From NCBI GenBank assembly GCA_022786605.1, contig JALFWW010000021.1, forward strand, positions 1 through 64,000: a stretch of DNA of 64,000 nucleotides, in the 5' to 3' direction. This document shows positions 17,363-26,750 of the stretch, piece after piece. A model generated the notes under the pieces. That model saw nothing but the letters and a program-made list of their open reading frames with translations. It did not search any database and was not told the DNA's origin. The translations under genes and the position numbers were made by a program. Position 1 is the first letter of the stretch; every line of letters begins with the position of its first letter. Source of the DNA: Clostridia bacterium (lineage in GTDB: Bacteria; Bacillota; Clostridia; Lachnospirales; Anaerotignaceae).

Positions 17363-18616
17363 TTATTTTTTCTTTTTTGTTACAAACTTCTTGCCGCTTT
17401 TTGCCTGTCCTTTGGGCTGGGCTTTTTCCTTGGACTGGGACTTTCTGGGTTCCAAATCTTTTTTGGTCTTTGTGCTGTCGGTAAGCTTGCCATAAACCAT
17501 GTCTTTCTGGGCAAAACACAGTCCCCAAACCTTTTCATACTTATGAATCCAGCGGCGTTCATAAGGTGTTACGATGGAGATGGCGCAACCTGTTTGTCCC
17601 TGTCTGCCGCAGCGTCCCGCACGGTGGAGATAATGGGTAGGGTCTTCGGGAATATCCAGATTGATGACATGGGTTACATCGGGGATGTCCAAACCTCTTG
17701 CGCCGATGTCAGAAGCCACCAACACCTGCACACGACCTTCCCGGAAATCGTCCAGTGCTGTTTTTCTGTCCAGTTTGCCTACCTGACCGTAAATGCCAGC
17801 CGCCTTAATGCCGTGGTAATTGAGCTTGTCCACAGTGACCTCGATGTTTTCGGGATTATTGAGGAACACCATAGCTTTTTTCGGTTTTTCCCCTGCCAGC
17901 ACTTTCCGCAGCATGAGGAATTTTTCTCTGGGCGCAGTCAGGATAAAGTAATGGGAAATGGTATCGGGAACCTGTCCCACCTGAGAAGCCCCTTCCACAA
18001 AAAGGGCATCTTCCTTCATGATTTCTTTTGCGCGCTGGTGGGTTTCGCCGCCAACAGAAGCGGAAAGGAGCACCAGCTGTCTGTCACGGAGGGTGGTCTT
18101 GATCACAGCCTGCACCGCCGCGAAATTGCCGTCCTCCAGCAGTCTGTCCCCTTCATCCAGCACGATGGTCTTTACCAGATGTGCCTGAATTTTTTTCCGT
18201 TTGATGAGGTCTAAAATACGACCTGTAGAGCCTACCACAATGGGCGGTTTTTCACGTAAGCGTTCCACCTGACGCTGCAATCTTGCAGTACCGATGATGA
18301 GGGCACAGCCCACATTGACACCGGCGTTCTTTGCCAGCAGTTCCGCCTGACGATGCACCTGTGCCGCCAATTCGTGGGTAGGTGTCAGGATGATTGCCTG
18401 TGTACCCCTTACGTTAGGGTCGATTCTCTGAAAAATAGGCAGCAGATAAGCAAGGGTCTTGCCGGAGCCTGTTTCCGATCTGCCGACCACATCTTTCCCT
18501 GTCATGATGGCAGGGATCATTTTTGTCTGTATATCTGTGGGCACGGTGATGTCCTGCTTTGCCAAGCCTGCCACAAGGGCGTCGGACAGTCCCAGTGTCT
18601 GAAAATTCTGTTCCAT
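17363..18616 (-). CDS. DEAD-box family ATP-dependent RNA helicase (DEGD variant)
   Basis: 417 residues from the ATG at 18616 preceded by AGGAAGG. Motif I is SETGSGKT (about 46-53), motif Ia PTHELAAQV, motif III SAS, and motif VI HRAGRCGRQG. Motif II is LDEGD rather than DEAD, and the usual TPGR reads STGR, so this is a diverged member. A Lys-rich tail (KEKAQPKGQAKSGKKFVTKKKK) should bind RNA. Family roles are RNA unwinding in ribosome assembly or decay. It is upstream of DUF1292 and may be in the same unit (92-nt gap). Confidence 0.88.
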   Translation of the reverse strand: MEQNFQTLGLSDALVAGLAKQDITVPTDIQTKMIPAIMTGKDVVGRSETGSGKTLAYLLPIFQRIDPNVRGTQAIILTPTHELAAQVHRQAELLAKNAGVNVGCALIIGTARLQRQVERLREKPPIVVGSTGRILDLIKRKKIQAHLVKTIVLDEGDRLLEDGNFAAVQAVIKTTLRDRQLVLLSASVGGETHQRAKEIMKEDALFVEGASQVGQVPDTISHYFILTAPREKFLMLRKVLAGEKPKKAMVFLNNPENIEVTVDKLNYHGIKAAGIYGQVGKLDRKTALDDFREGRVQVLVASDIGARGLDIPDVTHVINLDIPEDPTHYLHRAGRCGRQGQTGCAISIVTPYERRWIHKYEKVWGLCFAQKDMVYGKLTDSTKTKKDLEPRKSQSKEKAQPKGQAKSGKKFVTKKKK

Positions 18617-18661
18617 GGTTCCATTCCTTCCTAATATCAAAGCCTTTCGTCGTTTTTCCCA

Positions 18662-19369
18662 TTATATCCGCTTTTCCGCAAGCTGTAAACCTCCGGCGCC
18701 GTCTTTCGCCGCAAAATAGTCCAGAATGCCGCAGTAAATACCCCATGCCATCTGTTCCTGATAAGTATCGTCATTGAGTTTCGCTTCTTCCGCCCCATTT
18801 GACAAAAAGCCGCACTCCACCAACGCCGCCGGAATCTGGGTAGTGCGGAGGATATAATAATCGCTGTTTGGTTTGATTTGTCTGGTATTCTCTTGGTCCA
18901 CTCTCTGCCGCAGACTTTCCTGTATGCACTGGGCAAGGGCTTTGCCCTCCTCGCTCTGGCTATGATAAAAAACTTGCGCTCCTTTTGCAGAAGAAGAAGG
19001 AAAGGCGTTCTGATGGATGCTCACCAGCAAATCCGCACCGCTTTCATTGGTGATATCCTTCCGCACCCGCATATCCTCCTGTTTGCTCTGCCCCAAAGCC
19101 ATGCCGTCCCCTCTGGTCACATAAACCCTTGCGCCGCCCTGCTCCAGATATGCCTGCAATTTCTTCACAATGGCAAGATTCAGTTCCTGTTCATCCACGC
19201 CGGTTTTCCCGGTTTTTCCCGGGTCCCAGCCGCCGTGCCCCGCATCCAGCACAATGGTCTTTTCTGCCACAGGCAGCATAGCCTCCGCCGCCCGCCCCTG
19301 ATGAAGCACACAAAGGCAAATGACCACACAACACGCCCATAACAAATACCGCCGCTTTTTCTCGTCCAT
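18662..19369 (-). CDS. cwlD: N-acetylmuramoyl-L-alanine amidase, CwlD type
   Basis: 235 residues. N-terminal membrane helix/signal anchor (about 8-27), then an Amidase_3 zinc domain. Ligand and catalytic motifs are DAGHGGWDPGKTG (His), EQELNLAI (Glu), SIHQNAF (His) and PAALVECGFLSN (catalytic Glu). CwlD removes peptide side chains during spore-cortex muramic lactam formation; the length and short form match CwlD rather than large autolysins. The start at 19369 is chosen for spacing from AGGAGGGGG. Presence suggests a spore-forming host. Confidence 0.82.
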   Translation of the reverse strand: MDEKKRRYLLWACCVVICLCVLHQGRAAEAMLPVAEKTIVLDAGHGGWDPGKTGKTGVDEQELNLAIVKKLQAYLEQGGARVYVTRGDGMALGQSKQEDMRVRKDITNESGADLLVSIHQNAFPSSSAKGAQVFYHSQSEEGKALAQCIQESLRQRVDQENTRQIKPNSDYYILRTTQIPAALVECGFLSNGAEEAKLNDDTYQEQMAWGIYCGILDYFAAKDGAGGLQLAEKRI

Positions 19370-19409
19370 ATCCATTCCCCCTCCTGTCATGTTTATGAAG
19401 CAAAACAGA

Positions 19410-19447
19410 AAAAAAGACGGGTCTGTCTGTCAGTCACCGTCTTTTTT
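19410..19447. terminator. Terminator after the EamA gene
   Basis: AAAAAGACGG pairs with CCGTCTTTTTT across a 15-nt loop, with T-runs on both strands. Confidence 0.75.
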
Positions 19448-19471
19448 CTAAAGGGAATGGGAATTTATATT

Positions 19472-20383
19472 TTACGAAATATTCGGAATTTTTCCAGTTT
19501 TTCTTTGTTTCTGGGGCATCTGCAACAGCACCAATGCGCCAAAAAGCAGGACAACCCCCAACCAGCCGAAGCCGTCCGGCACTTCTCTGAAAACAACCAC
19601 ACCCATCAGTGTTGCCGTCAGGGGTTCCGCAAAAGCAAGAACAGAGGCTTTCCCTGAATCCATACGGGACAGCCCTCTGGTATAGAGCAGGAAGGGAAGG
19701 AGGGTACACACCAAACCCAACAGCAAAATGGCACCTGTCATGGATAAATCGCTGACTGCCAGAGAAAACATGTCTGCCGGATGGGACAGAGGCAACATGG
19801 CAACAGACGCCATGAGGAATGTGTAGAGTGTCACCGTTTCAGAAGTATATTTTTTCAGAGCGAATTTTCCAAAAATACTATAAAGGGCATAGCAGAAGCC
19901 AGAGGCAACACCTGTGAGGATGCCCAGTACTGTCACATAGATACTGCCGCTGAATATCCCTGTGGTGCAGATGCATCCAGCCAAGGCAAATACAAGACCT
20001 TTCACCTTCTGGGCAGTGATTTTCTCATGAAACAGCACCGCTGACAGCACCATAACAAAAAAGGGCGCTGTATAAAGGAGGATCGCCGCTACAGATAATG
20101 TGGTGATGCTGATGGTCACAAAGTAAAAGATATTGAATCCGGCAATACTGCAAATACCTGTGCCCAAGAACATCCACAGGTCTTTCCAATCAATGCGGCA
20201 AAGTTTCCGGTCTTTGCAAAAGAGGAGCAAAAACAGTCCCGCTGCCGTCACCAGACTGCGCAGCGCCGTCATCTGCACGGCGTCAAATCCTGCCGCCGTT
20301 AATTTACGGGAAAACAATCCAATGACACCCCAAAGACACCCTGCCGCAATGACCATAAGCCCTGCCATTTCTTTCTTCTGCAT
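19472..20383 (-). CDS. EamA/DMT family transporter
   Basis: 303 residues with ten predicted helices arranged as two EamA repeats (about 8-140 and 150-290). Family members export amino acids or other metabolites, or import sugars; the substrate is unknown. GGAAGG lies upstream of the ATG. It is divergent from a LysR-type gene with a 119-bp shared control region, the usual layout of a transporter and its activator. The short basic tail ends PQKQRKTGKIPNIS. Confidence 0.9.
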   Translation of the reverse strand: MQKKEMAGLMVIAAGCLWGVIGLFSRKLTAAGFDAVQMTALRSLVTAAGLFLLLFCKDRKLCRIDWKDLWMFLGTGICSIAGFNIFYFVTISITTLSVAAILLYTAPFFVMVLSAVLFHEKITAQKVKGLVFALAGCICTTGIFSGSIYVTVLGILTGVASGFCYALYSIFGKFALKKYTSETVTLYTFLMASVAMLPLSHPADMFSLAVSDLSMTGAILLLGLVCTLLPFLLYTRGLSRMDSGKASVLAFAEPLTATLMGVVVFREVPDGFGWLGVVLLFGALVLLQMPQKQRKTGKIPNIS

Positions 20384-20432
20384 ACCTTACCGCCTTCCTT
20401 TCTGAAATATCTGCCCTCAGTATAACGCCCCT

Positions 20433-20463
20433 CTTGTATAAAGTAAAACGCTGTTTTATACTA
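20433..20463. promoter_or_regulatory. Palindrome between the EamA and LysR genes
   Basis: GTATAAA and TTTATAC arms flank a 12-bp centre in the divergent promoter region, matching the T-N11-A style of LysR operators. Candidate binding site for the 20503 regulator. Confidence 0.5.
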
Positions 20464-20502
20464 TTATCTATGAAGAATCGTCAAAGATAAGGAGGTCACC
20501 AA

Positions 20503-21372
20503 ATGGATTTTAAAAAATGCGAAGCACTGCTGGCTGCCATTGATACAGGCAGTTTCACAAAAGCGGCGGAACAGCTCCACTACACCCCTTCCGGCATCAG
20601 CCACATGATGACTAATCTGGAAGCGGAACTGGGTTTTCCCCTGCTGTACCGCTCCAAAACAGGAGTGGTTCCTACTCCCAGCGCACTGGAACTGATGCCC
20701 GTCCTGCGGGAAATGGCAGACTGTGCCAATCGTTTTGAACAGATTTCCTCCCGCATCAAGGGCTTGCAGACAGGTCGTCTCACCATCGGCGTTTACACCA
20801 GCATTGCCACCTGCTGGCTGCCTCCCGTCATCAAAGCCTTCGCCGCCGTCTATCCTGGCATCCGTATCATATTAAAAGAAGGCATCCATCAGGAACTGGA
20901 CAGCTTTCTGGAAAACAGGCAGGTAGATTTTTGTCTGTACAGCGAAAAGCCCGACAGCCCTTACACTTGGATTCCCCTGCGGAAAGACCCCATGATCGCC
21001 GTACTGCCGCCGGAGCATCCCATGGCAGGAGAAAAGACCTATCCCCTTTCCGCCTGTCAGCAGGAGGACTTCATCATGCCTGCCTATGGTGCCGATTATG
21101 ACGTTGTCCAGCTATTCCGCGCCCATGACATCCATCCCAAAGTAAAATATGAAACCATCGAAAACCATGCCGCTCTTTCCATGATCGCACAGGGCTTGGG
21201 CATGAGCATCATGAACCGCCTCATCACCGAAGGACATACGGCGAACGTTGTCAAACTGCCTTTAGACCCGCCCCACACCATTTCTCTGGGCATTGCACTG
21301 CCACAAACGGAACTTTCCCCCGCCGCCCAAGCTTTCGTAAACCTGACCTGTGAAATGCTGGGAGAAAAATAA
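20503..21372 (+). CDS. LysR family transcriptional regulator
   Basis: 289 residues. N-terminal winged HTH (about 2-60): FKKCEALLAAIDTGSFTKAAEQLHYTPSG. C-terminal periplasmic-binding-like effector domain (about 90-288). AAGGAGG precedes the ATG. Divergent to the EamA transporter and likely its regulator, probably autoregulated through the palindrome at 20433-20463. Effector unknown. Confidence 0.92.
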   Translation: MDFKKCEALLAAIDTGSFTKAAEQLHYTPSGISHMMTNLEAELGFPLLYRSKTGVVPTPSALELMPVLREMADCANRFEQISSRIKGLQTGRLTIGVYTSIATCWLPPVIKAFAAVYPGIRIILKEGIHQELDSFLENRQVDFCLYSEKPDSPYTWIPLRKDPMIAVLPPEHPMAGEKTYPLSACQQEDFIMPAYGADYDVVQLFRAHDIHPKVKYETIENHAALSMIAQGLGMSIMNRLITEGHTANVVKLPLDPPHTISLGIALPQTELSPAAQAFVNLTCEMLGEK

Positions 21373-21388
21373 ATCTTTTTTTATTGCG

Positions 21389-21429
21389 CACATCCCCCTG
21401 CAATGATTTTTGCGGATGTGCTCTTTTTT
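21389..21429 (+). terminator. Terminator of the LysR gene
   Basis: CACATCC (21389-21395) pairs with GGATGTG (21414-21420), followed by CTCTTTTTT. The rest of the 21373-21834 gap holds the serC promoter and no gene. Confidence 0.8.
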
Positions 21430-21716
21430 GTCCTTTTTGTGCGAACACAACAAAGAATTTGTCTTTTGAATGCAAAAAAACGGCAACCTTTCTTTTGTCC
21501 CATCATAATCTGATACCATGCGATTTGGATTTTCTGTTTTTTGAAAGGCTTGATTCCCATGGGCTTTTTGCTGTATACAAAAGACAGTATTCATTTTTGT
21601 ATTTTATACGCGGACATTTGTCTGTTTAATATTGACATTTTTTGGAGGACTTTTTGCACTTTTTTTGCGCTATCCTCCGAAAATTTTTTTACACTTCAAA
21701 AAAAACTTCTTTTTTA

Positions 21717-21744
21717 TTGACGGTTTCTTTCCCCGTGCTATAAT
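21717..21744 (+). promoter_or_regulatory. Promoter of serC-serA-DUF1015
   Basis: TTGACG (21717-21722) and TATAAT (21739-21744) with a 16-bp spacer. The leader after it contains two small hairpins (AAAGACCCTGGTCTTT near 21762 and GTCCC ... GGGAC near 21783) but no T-box sequence. Confidence 0.75.
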
Positions 21745-21834
21745 CAACTTCATAAAACCAAAAAGACCCTGGTCTTTTTCCGTCCCACACATAAGGGACA
21801 TCATTTCTTATCACACTTTAAGGGAGGCTTATTT

Positions 21835-22917
21835 ATGGAAAGAGTATTCAATTTTTCAGCTGGACCATCCATGCTGCCACTGGAAGTTCTGGAACAGGCA
21901 CAAAAAGAATTTGTCTGTTACGGCTCTTCAGGCATGTCCGTAATGGAGATGAGCCACCGTTCAAAAGTGTTTGAAGGCATTTTGGAAAAGGCTCAGGCAG
22001 ACCTGCGGGATTTGATGCACATTCCCGACAATTACAAAATCCTGTTTTTGCAGGGCGGCGGCTCCACACAGTTTGCCATGATTCCGCTGAATCTGATGAA
22101 CAAAAACAACAAGGCAGACTATGTGGTGACAGGTCAGTGGGCGAAAAAAGCCGCGGAAGAAGCGGCACGCTACGGCAAAGTCAACATTGTGGCTTCTTCT
22201 GCTGACACCACCTTCGACCGCATCCCCGCATTGGATGAATCCAAATTTGACAAACATGCGGACTATTTCTATATCACTTTAAACAACACCATTTACGGCA
22301 CACGCTGGACCAAGCTGCCCAATGTTGGCGATATTCCTCTGGTGGGGGATATGTCCTCCTCCATTTTGTCCGAGGAAATCGACATCACAAAGTTCGGTCT
22401 GCTCTTTGCGGGTGCACAGAAAAACCTGGGTCCTGCCGGGGTGACTGTTGTCATCATCCGAGAAGACCTGCTGGGCAACGCCATGGATTTCACACCCACC
22501 ATGCTCAAGTATGACATCCATGCAAAAAACAATTCCCTTTACAACACACCGCCCACATATGGCATTTACTTCATGGGCAGAGTGTTTGAATGGGTAAAGG
22601 CACAAGGCGGCGTAGCAGCCATGCAGAAACGCAATGAGGAAAAAGCGGCACTGCTCTATGATTTTCTGGACAGTTCCGCCCTGTTCAAAGGCACAGTGCA
22701 GAAAAAAGACCGTTCCCTCATGAACGTACCTTTTGTACTGCCCACAGAAGAACTGAACGCGAAATTCATCAAAGAAGCCGGAGAAAAAGGCTTCGTAAAC
22801 CTGAAAGGTCACCGTACCGTTGGCGGCATGCGTGCCAGCATCTACAACGCTATGCCCAGAGAAGGCGTAGAAGCGTTAGTGGCGTTTATGAAACAGTTTG
22901 AAGCTGAAAACAAGTAA
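21835..22917 (+). CDS. serC: Phosphoserine aminotransferase
   Basis: 360 residues, class V PLP aminotransferase. Converts 3-phosphohydroxypyruvate and glutamate to O-phosphoserine. N-terminal NFSAGPSMLP, catalytic PLP lysine in FAGAQKNLGPAG (about 197-208), and C-terminal GHRTVGGMRASIYNAMP are all characteristic. AGGGAGG precedes the ATG. First gene of the serine operon, 14 nt before serA. Confidence 0.97.
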   Translation: MERVFNFSAGPSMLPLEVLEQAQKEFVCYGSSGMSVMEMSHRSKVFEGILEKAQADLRDLMHIPDNYKILFLQGGGSTQFAMIPLNLMNKNNKADYVVTGQWAKKAAEEAARYGKVNIVASSADTTFDRIPALDESKFDKHADYFYITLNNTIYGTRWTKLPNVGDIPLVGDMSSSILSEEIDITKFGLLFAGAQKNLGPAGVTVVIIREDLLGNAMDFTPTMLKYDIHAKNNSLYNTPPTYGIYFMGRVFEWVKAQGGVAAMQKRNEEKAALLYDFLDSSALFKGTVQKKDRSLMNVPFVLPTEELNAKFIKEAGEKGFVNLKGHRTVGGMRASIYNAMPREGVEALVAFMKQFEAENK

Positions 22918-22931
22918 AGGAGAATGTCCGT

Positions 22932-24110
22932 ATGTATACCATCAAAACACTGAACCAGATTTCTCAGGCAGGCCTAAGCAAGCTGCCTGAAGCAGAATTT
23001 CACATAGACCCGGAAGCTGCACGCCCGGAGGGCATCATCCTGCGCAGCTTCGACATGCACACCATGGAACTCAACGACAACCTGCTGGGGGTAGCCCGTG
23101 CAGGGGCAGGCACCAATAACATTCCCATCGACAAATGCACAGAAATGGGGATTCCCGTATTCAATACCCCCGGTGCCAATGCCAACGCTGTAAAAGAACT
23201 GGTGCTGGCTGGTCTCTTGGTATCCTCTCGCCGCATCATCAACGGTGCCCAGTGGGTACAGACCCTTACAGATAATGAAAACGTGGAAAAAGCCGTAGAA
23301 GCTGGCAAAAAGCAGTTCATCGGTCCCGAAATCGCCGGAAAAACACTGGGCGTTATCGGTCTGGGTGCCATTGGCGTACTGGTGGCAAATGCCGCTCTGG
23401 ACTTAGGCATGGACGTAATCGGCTATGACCCCTTCCTGACATTGGAAGCTGCTTGGCATCTGTCCGCTTCCGTTGACAAAGCGGAAACACTGGAAGAACT
23501 GGTGGCAAAAAGTGACTACATCACCATCCATATTCCACTGAACGACAAAACCAGAAACACCTTTGACGAAAAACTCTTTGCCGTAACCAAAAAAGGCGCA
23601 AGACTTTTGAACTTTGCCAGAGGCGGTCTGGTAAACAACGACGCATTGAAAGACGCCATCGAAAAAGGCATCATTGCAAGATATATCACAGACTTCCCCG
23701 ACACTTCCCTCCTGGGCAACGAAAACATCATCGTTCTGCCCCATCTGGGTGCGTCCACACCGGAATCTGAAGAAAACTGTGCCGAAATGGCTGCTGTAGA
23801 ACTGCGGGAATACCTGCGTTACGGCAATATCCGCAATTCCGTGAATTTCCCCGGCTGTATCGTGCCGTATTCCGGCAAACCCCGTATTGCCATTTCTCAC
23901 TCCAACATCGTGAACATGATCGGGCAGTTGGGTGCCGTATTTACCAAGCACCATATCAACATCGACAAGATGGTGAACAACTCCAAAGGCGAGCTGGCTT
24001 ACAACATCATCGTTTGCGATGACCTGCCGGAAAACGTCAACGAACTGGTGGATGACCTTTACGCCATCCACAGTGTCAAAAAAGTACGCGTACTGAATCA
24101 GGAGGGATAA
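22932..24110 (+). CDS. serA: D-3-phosphoglycerate dehydrogenase
   Basis: 392 residues. Oxidises 3-phosphoglycerate with NAD+, the first step of serine synthesis. NAD-binding motif GVIGLGAIGVLVA (about 139-151), catalytic Arg in FARGGLV, Glu in the following segment, and His in LPHLGASTPESE. A C-terminal ACT domain (about 320-390) points to allosteric feedback, probably by serine. AAAGGAG lies upstream. Confidence 0.96.
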   Translation: MYTIKTLNQISQAGLSKLPEAEFHIDPEAARPEGIILRSFDMHTMELNDNLLGVARAGAGTNNIPIDKCTEMGIPVFNTPGANANAVKELVLAGLLVSSRRIINGAQWVQTLTDNENVEKAVEAGKKQFIGPEIAGKTLGVIGLGAIGVLVANAALDLGMDVIGYDPFLTLEAAWHLSASVDKAETLEELVAKSDYITIHIPLNDKTRNTFDEKLFAVTKKGARLLNFARGGLVNNDALKDAIEKGIIARYITDFPDTSLLGNENIIVLPHLGASTPESEENCAEMAAVELREYLRYGNIRNSVNFPGCIVPYSGKPRIAISHSNIVNMIGQLGAVFTKHHINIDKMVNNSKGELAYNIIVCDDLPENVNELVDDLYAIHSVKKVRVLNQEG

Positions 24111-24111
24111 T

Positions 24112-25359
24112 ATGGCAACCATCAGACCTTTTATGGGCATCCGTCCCGCGCCTGAATACGCGAAAGACGTGGCAGCCCTGCCTTATGACGTTATGAATAC
24201 CGAGGAAGCCAGAGAAATGGTGCAGGGAAATCCCTATTCCTTTTTACATATTGACCGGGCAGAAATCGACCTGCCTGTGGGTATAGACCCTTACAGCCCC
24301 GCTGTTTACGAAAAAGCAAGAGATACGTTCTACGAACAGCTGGACAAAGGTATTTTCACACAGGATTTACTGCCCAATCTGTATATCTATCGTTTGACCA
24401 TGGACGGCAGAAGCCAGACAGGACTGGTTGTCTGCACCGCCATTGACGAATATTTGAATGACACCATCAAAAAGCACGAGCTGACCCGTGCCGACAAAGA
24501 AGCAGACCGTATCCGCCATGTGGATACCCTCAACGCCAACACAGGTCCCATTTTCCTGGCTTACAAGGAAAATCCTGACGCCAAAGCCATCATCGACGGC
24601 TATACAGCGGCGGTGCCTCCTGTCTATGACTTTGTATCTGAAGACGGCATTGGTCATACCGTATGGGTCATTGACAGCGATACAGAAATCGGCATGTTGG
24701 TGCAGAGCTTTGCCAACGTGGAAAATTTCTATATTGCCGACGGACACCACCGGAACGCATCCGCTGTGAAAGTGGGTCTGAAACGCAGAGAACAGAAACC
24801 GGATTACACCGGCGAAGAAGAATTCAACTATTATCTTTCTGTGCTGTTCCCTGCGGACGAACTCTTTATTTTAGATTACAACCGTGTGGTCAAAGACCTG
24901 AATGGACGGAATGAACAGGAATTTCTGGAAAAAATCTCCGAAAATTTCAAAGTTTCTCTCGCTCCCGCTTCTCCCTGCCATCCCCCTCGCAGACATACCT
25001 TCGGTATGTATCTGGGCGGCAAATGGTATCTGTTGGAAGCCAAAGACCACATTTTGTCCCACGACCCTGTAGATGGACTGGACGTCTCCATCTTGCAGGA
25101 TTCTCTCCTTGCGCCTGTCCTTGCCATCGGTGATCCCAGAGTGGATAAACGCATCGACTTTGTGGGCGGTATCCGCGGTCTGGGCGAGCTGGAAAAACGG
25201 GTGGACAGCGGCGAAATGCAGGTTGCATTTTCCATGTTCCCCACAGCCATGGATGAACTGATGGCAGTGGCAGACGCCGGACGTACCATGCCCCCCAAAT
25301 CCACATGGTTTGAACCTAAGCTGCGCAGCGGCTTGTTCATCCACGATCTGGGTCAATAA
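24112..25359 (+). CDS. DUF1015 family protein
   Basis: 415 residues matching DUF1015 throughout (PFMGIRPAPEYAKDVAALPYDV at the N-terminus, ADGHHRNASA near 209, and the C-terminal RSGLFIHDL). The ATG follows the serA stop by one base with AGGAGGG upstream, so it is translated with serA. The serC-serA-DUF1015 order recurs in many clostridia. No phosphoserine phosphatase is present nearby, so a role in serine metabolism is an attractive inference from context only. Confidence 0.9.
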   Translation: MATIRPFMGIRPAPEYAKDVAALPYDVMNTEEAREMVQGNPYSFLHIDRAEIDLPVGIDPYSPAVYEKARDTFYEQLDKGIFTQDLLPNLYIYRLTMDGRSQTGLVVCTAIDEYLNDTIKKHELTRADKEADRIRHVDTLNANTGPIFLAYKENPDAKAIIDGYTAAVPPVYDFVSEDGIGHTVWVIDSDTEIGMLVQSFANVENFYIADGHHRNASAVKVGLKRREQKPDYTGEEEFNYYLSVLFPADELFILDYNRVVKDLNGRNEQEFLEKISENFKVSLAPASPCHPPRRHTFGMYLGGKWYLLEAKDHILSHDPVDGLDVSILQDSLLAPVLAIGDPRVDKRIDFVGGIRGLGELEKRVDSGEMQVAFSMFPTAMDELMAVADAGRTMPPKSTWFEPKLRSGLFIHDLGQ

Positions 25360-25368
25360 CTTACGCTA

Positions 25369-25415
25369 GAAACCCCCTTTGCGCCTCCCCTTGCATTGGG
25401 GGCTTTCTTTTTTAT
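25369..25415 (+). terminator. Terminator of the serine operon
   Basis: GAAACCCCC pairs with GGGGGCTTTC and is followed by a T-rich tail, 10 nt after the DUF1015 stop. Confidence 0.8.
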
Positions 25416-25487
25416 TTTTCCAATTTTCTCCTGCATATTCTTTTTTCTTTTCCTCATACTAAAAAAGAAAAAAGGAGGCGGAATCAC

Positions 25488-25661
25488 ATGAATAAATTCA
25501 CCACTGGCATGCTTGTGGGCGGCGCAGCTGCCATCATGGGCGTTGGCTATCTCATGCAGGACAAAAAGACCTACCGCAAAATGATGAAAAAAGGCAAAAA
25601 AATGGCTGCCAAAGCCGAAGAAGTCATGGATGACATGATCGATAATATGCTGGAAAACTAA
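25488..25661 (+). CDS. 57-residue YtxH-like small protein
   Basis: A short gene with an AAGGAGG ribosome site 9 nt before its ATG. The product begins with a hydrophobic segment (MNKFTTGMLVGGAAAIMGVG) and continues with a Lys/Met/Glu-rich amphipathic helix (KKMAAKAEEVMDDMIDNMLEN). This one-helix anchor plus coiled tail is the pattern of YtxH-type general stress or envelope proteins. It lies in its own unit between two terminators. Confidence 0.75.
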   Translation: MNKFTTGMLVGGAAAIMGVGYLMQDKKTYRKMMKKGKKMAAKAEEVMDDMIDNMLEN

Positions 25662-25708
25662 CCGGCAAAACACTTATTTCCAGAAAATCTCTCGTAAAAC
25701 ACTGCACA

Positions 25709-25742
25709 GAAAAAGGACCAGCCTTCCGGCGGTCCTTTTTCC
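25709..25742 (+). terminator. Terminator of the 57-residue protein gene
   Basis: AAAAAGGACC pairs with GGTCCTTTTT. Confidence 0.8.
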
Positions 25743-25780
25743 GTTTTCTTGAGAGAGGGGTATGATTCTATATTCGAAAT

Positions 25781-26521
25781 TTAAACTTGTTTTCTAATAA
25801 TCCAGTAAGCCCCGTTTGTGGTAGGGCTTGTTTTGGCTTCTGCCAATATGGTATCCAGCGGCCATAATTTTTCTGTGTTTTCCACACTTTTGGGGTCTGC
25901 CACAAAGACTTCGCCTCTGGCGTCTATGTTGCAGAGCAGTATGAAATGTCCGCCGCCGGTGAAGTGACCTTCCCCCATGAGGGCAATGACAGGATAGCCA
26001 GCCTGTAAGGCTTTCTCTACCTCTGCCCCATCATTGGTGGTAGTAGATTCCAGTCCAAAATGCTCGAGTCCGTCCGCAATGAGGGTATGATAACTGCCGG
26101 AGCCCGGCGCGCAGTATCCGTTTTCCGCCGCCCAGTCTGCCATTTCCTTGGGACTCACCTGGGTGTCCGTCAAAGAACTGACTGTCATCGCCAGCACTGT
26201 GGGACCGCATCCGGCGTCCTCCATATAGTCCACCTCGCCGTATAATTCCTTCGCCCAGCGTTCGTCTGTCTGGTTGTAATAAACCAGCCAGTCCGGCACA
26301 TGGGCTGCCGACTTACTGATGGTCACCGAATCAGTTTGAACGGGAGCCGGCGCCAAAGAAGGAATGAGAAAAATTACGAACATCAGCCCGCAATAAATCA
26401 GGATTCTCCACCTGCCGTTCTTTCTGCGGCGGGGAGAGAAAATTTGAAAGTAAATCTGTACCATTGTGAGAAAAAATAAAATACCCAATATTGCTATTTG
26501 CAAAATACGCAATATCTGCAT
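25781..26521 (-). CDS. Membrane-anchored C39-family peptidase
   Basis: 246 residues. Two N-terminal membrane helices (about 4-26 and 42-58) place the papain-like domain outside. The catalytic set is visible: Cys in EDAGCGPTVLAM (about 105), His in GGGHFILL and Asp in VFVADPKS. This is the Peptidase_C39_2 group, mostly of unknown substrate, and not linked to a bacteriocin exporter here. GGGGG lies before the ATG at modest spacing. Single gene, convergent with the small 25488 gene. Confidence 0.8.
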   Translation of the reverse strand: MQILRILQIAILGILFFLTMVQIYFQIFSPRRRKNGRWRILIYCGLMFVIFLIPSLAPAPVQTDSVTISKSAAHVPDWLVYYNQTDERWAKELYGEVDYMEDAGCGPTVLAMTVSSLTDTQVSPKEMADWAAENGYCAPGSGSYHTLIADGLEHFGLESTTTNDGAEVEKALQAGYPVIALMGEGHFTGGGHFILLCNIDARGEVFVADPKSVENTEKLWPLDTILAEAKTSPTTNGAYWIIRKQV

Positions 26522-26691
26522 CGCCCACGCCCCCGTTCCTGATTACAAAAGCAGTATAACACACCTTTTTAACGGAACTTTTGCGAAACCCTGTCGAATT
26601 TATTAAGATATTCCATGGAAATTCTTAGGAAGTGACATTTTCCGCAAAAAAGTCCCATTTTCACTTCGCTTTTCTTTTCAAAGAAAAAGAA

Positions 26692-26735
26692 AATCGGTAT
26701 TTCTATTGTGTCTGAAATACCGATTCTTTTTTATT
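26692..26735. terminator. Terminator of gltX
   Basis: AATCGGTATTTC (26692-26703) pairs with GAAATACCGATT (26714-26725). T-rich on the plus side and T/C-rich on the minus side. Confidence 0.8.
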
Positions 26736-26750
26736 TTGTCAAAACACCAA

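Noticed and set aside
21630-21834. T-box or other amino-acid riboswitch in the serC leader
   Set aside because: No GGGTGG T-box sequence and no terminator/antiterminator pair; only two small hairpins.
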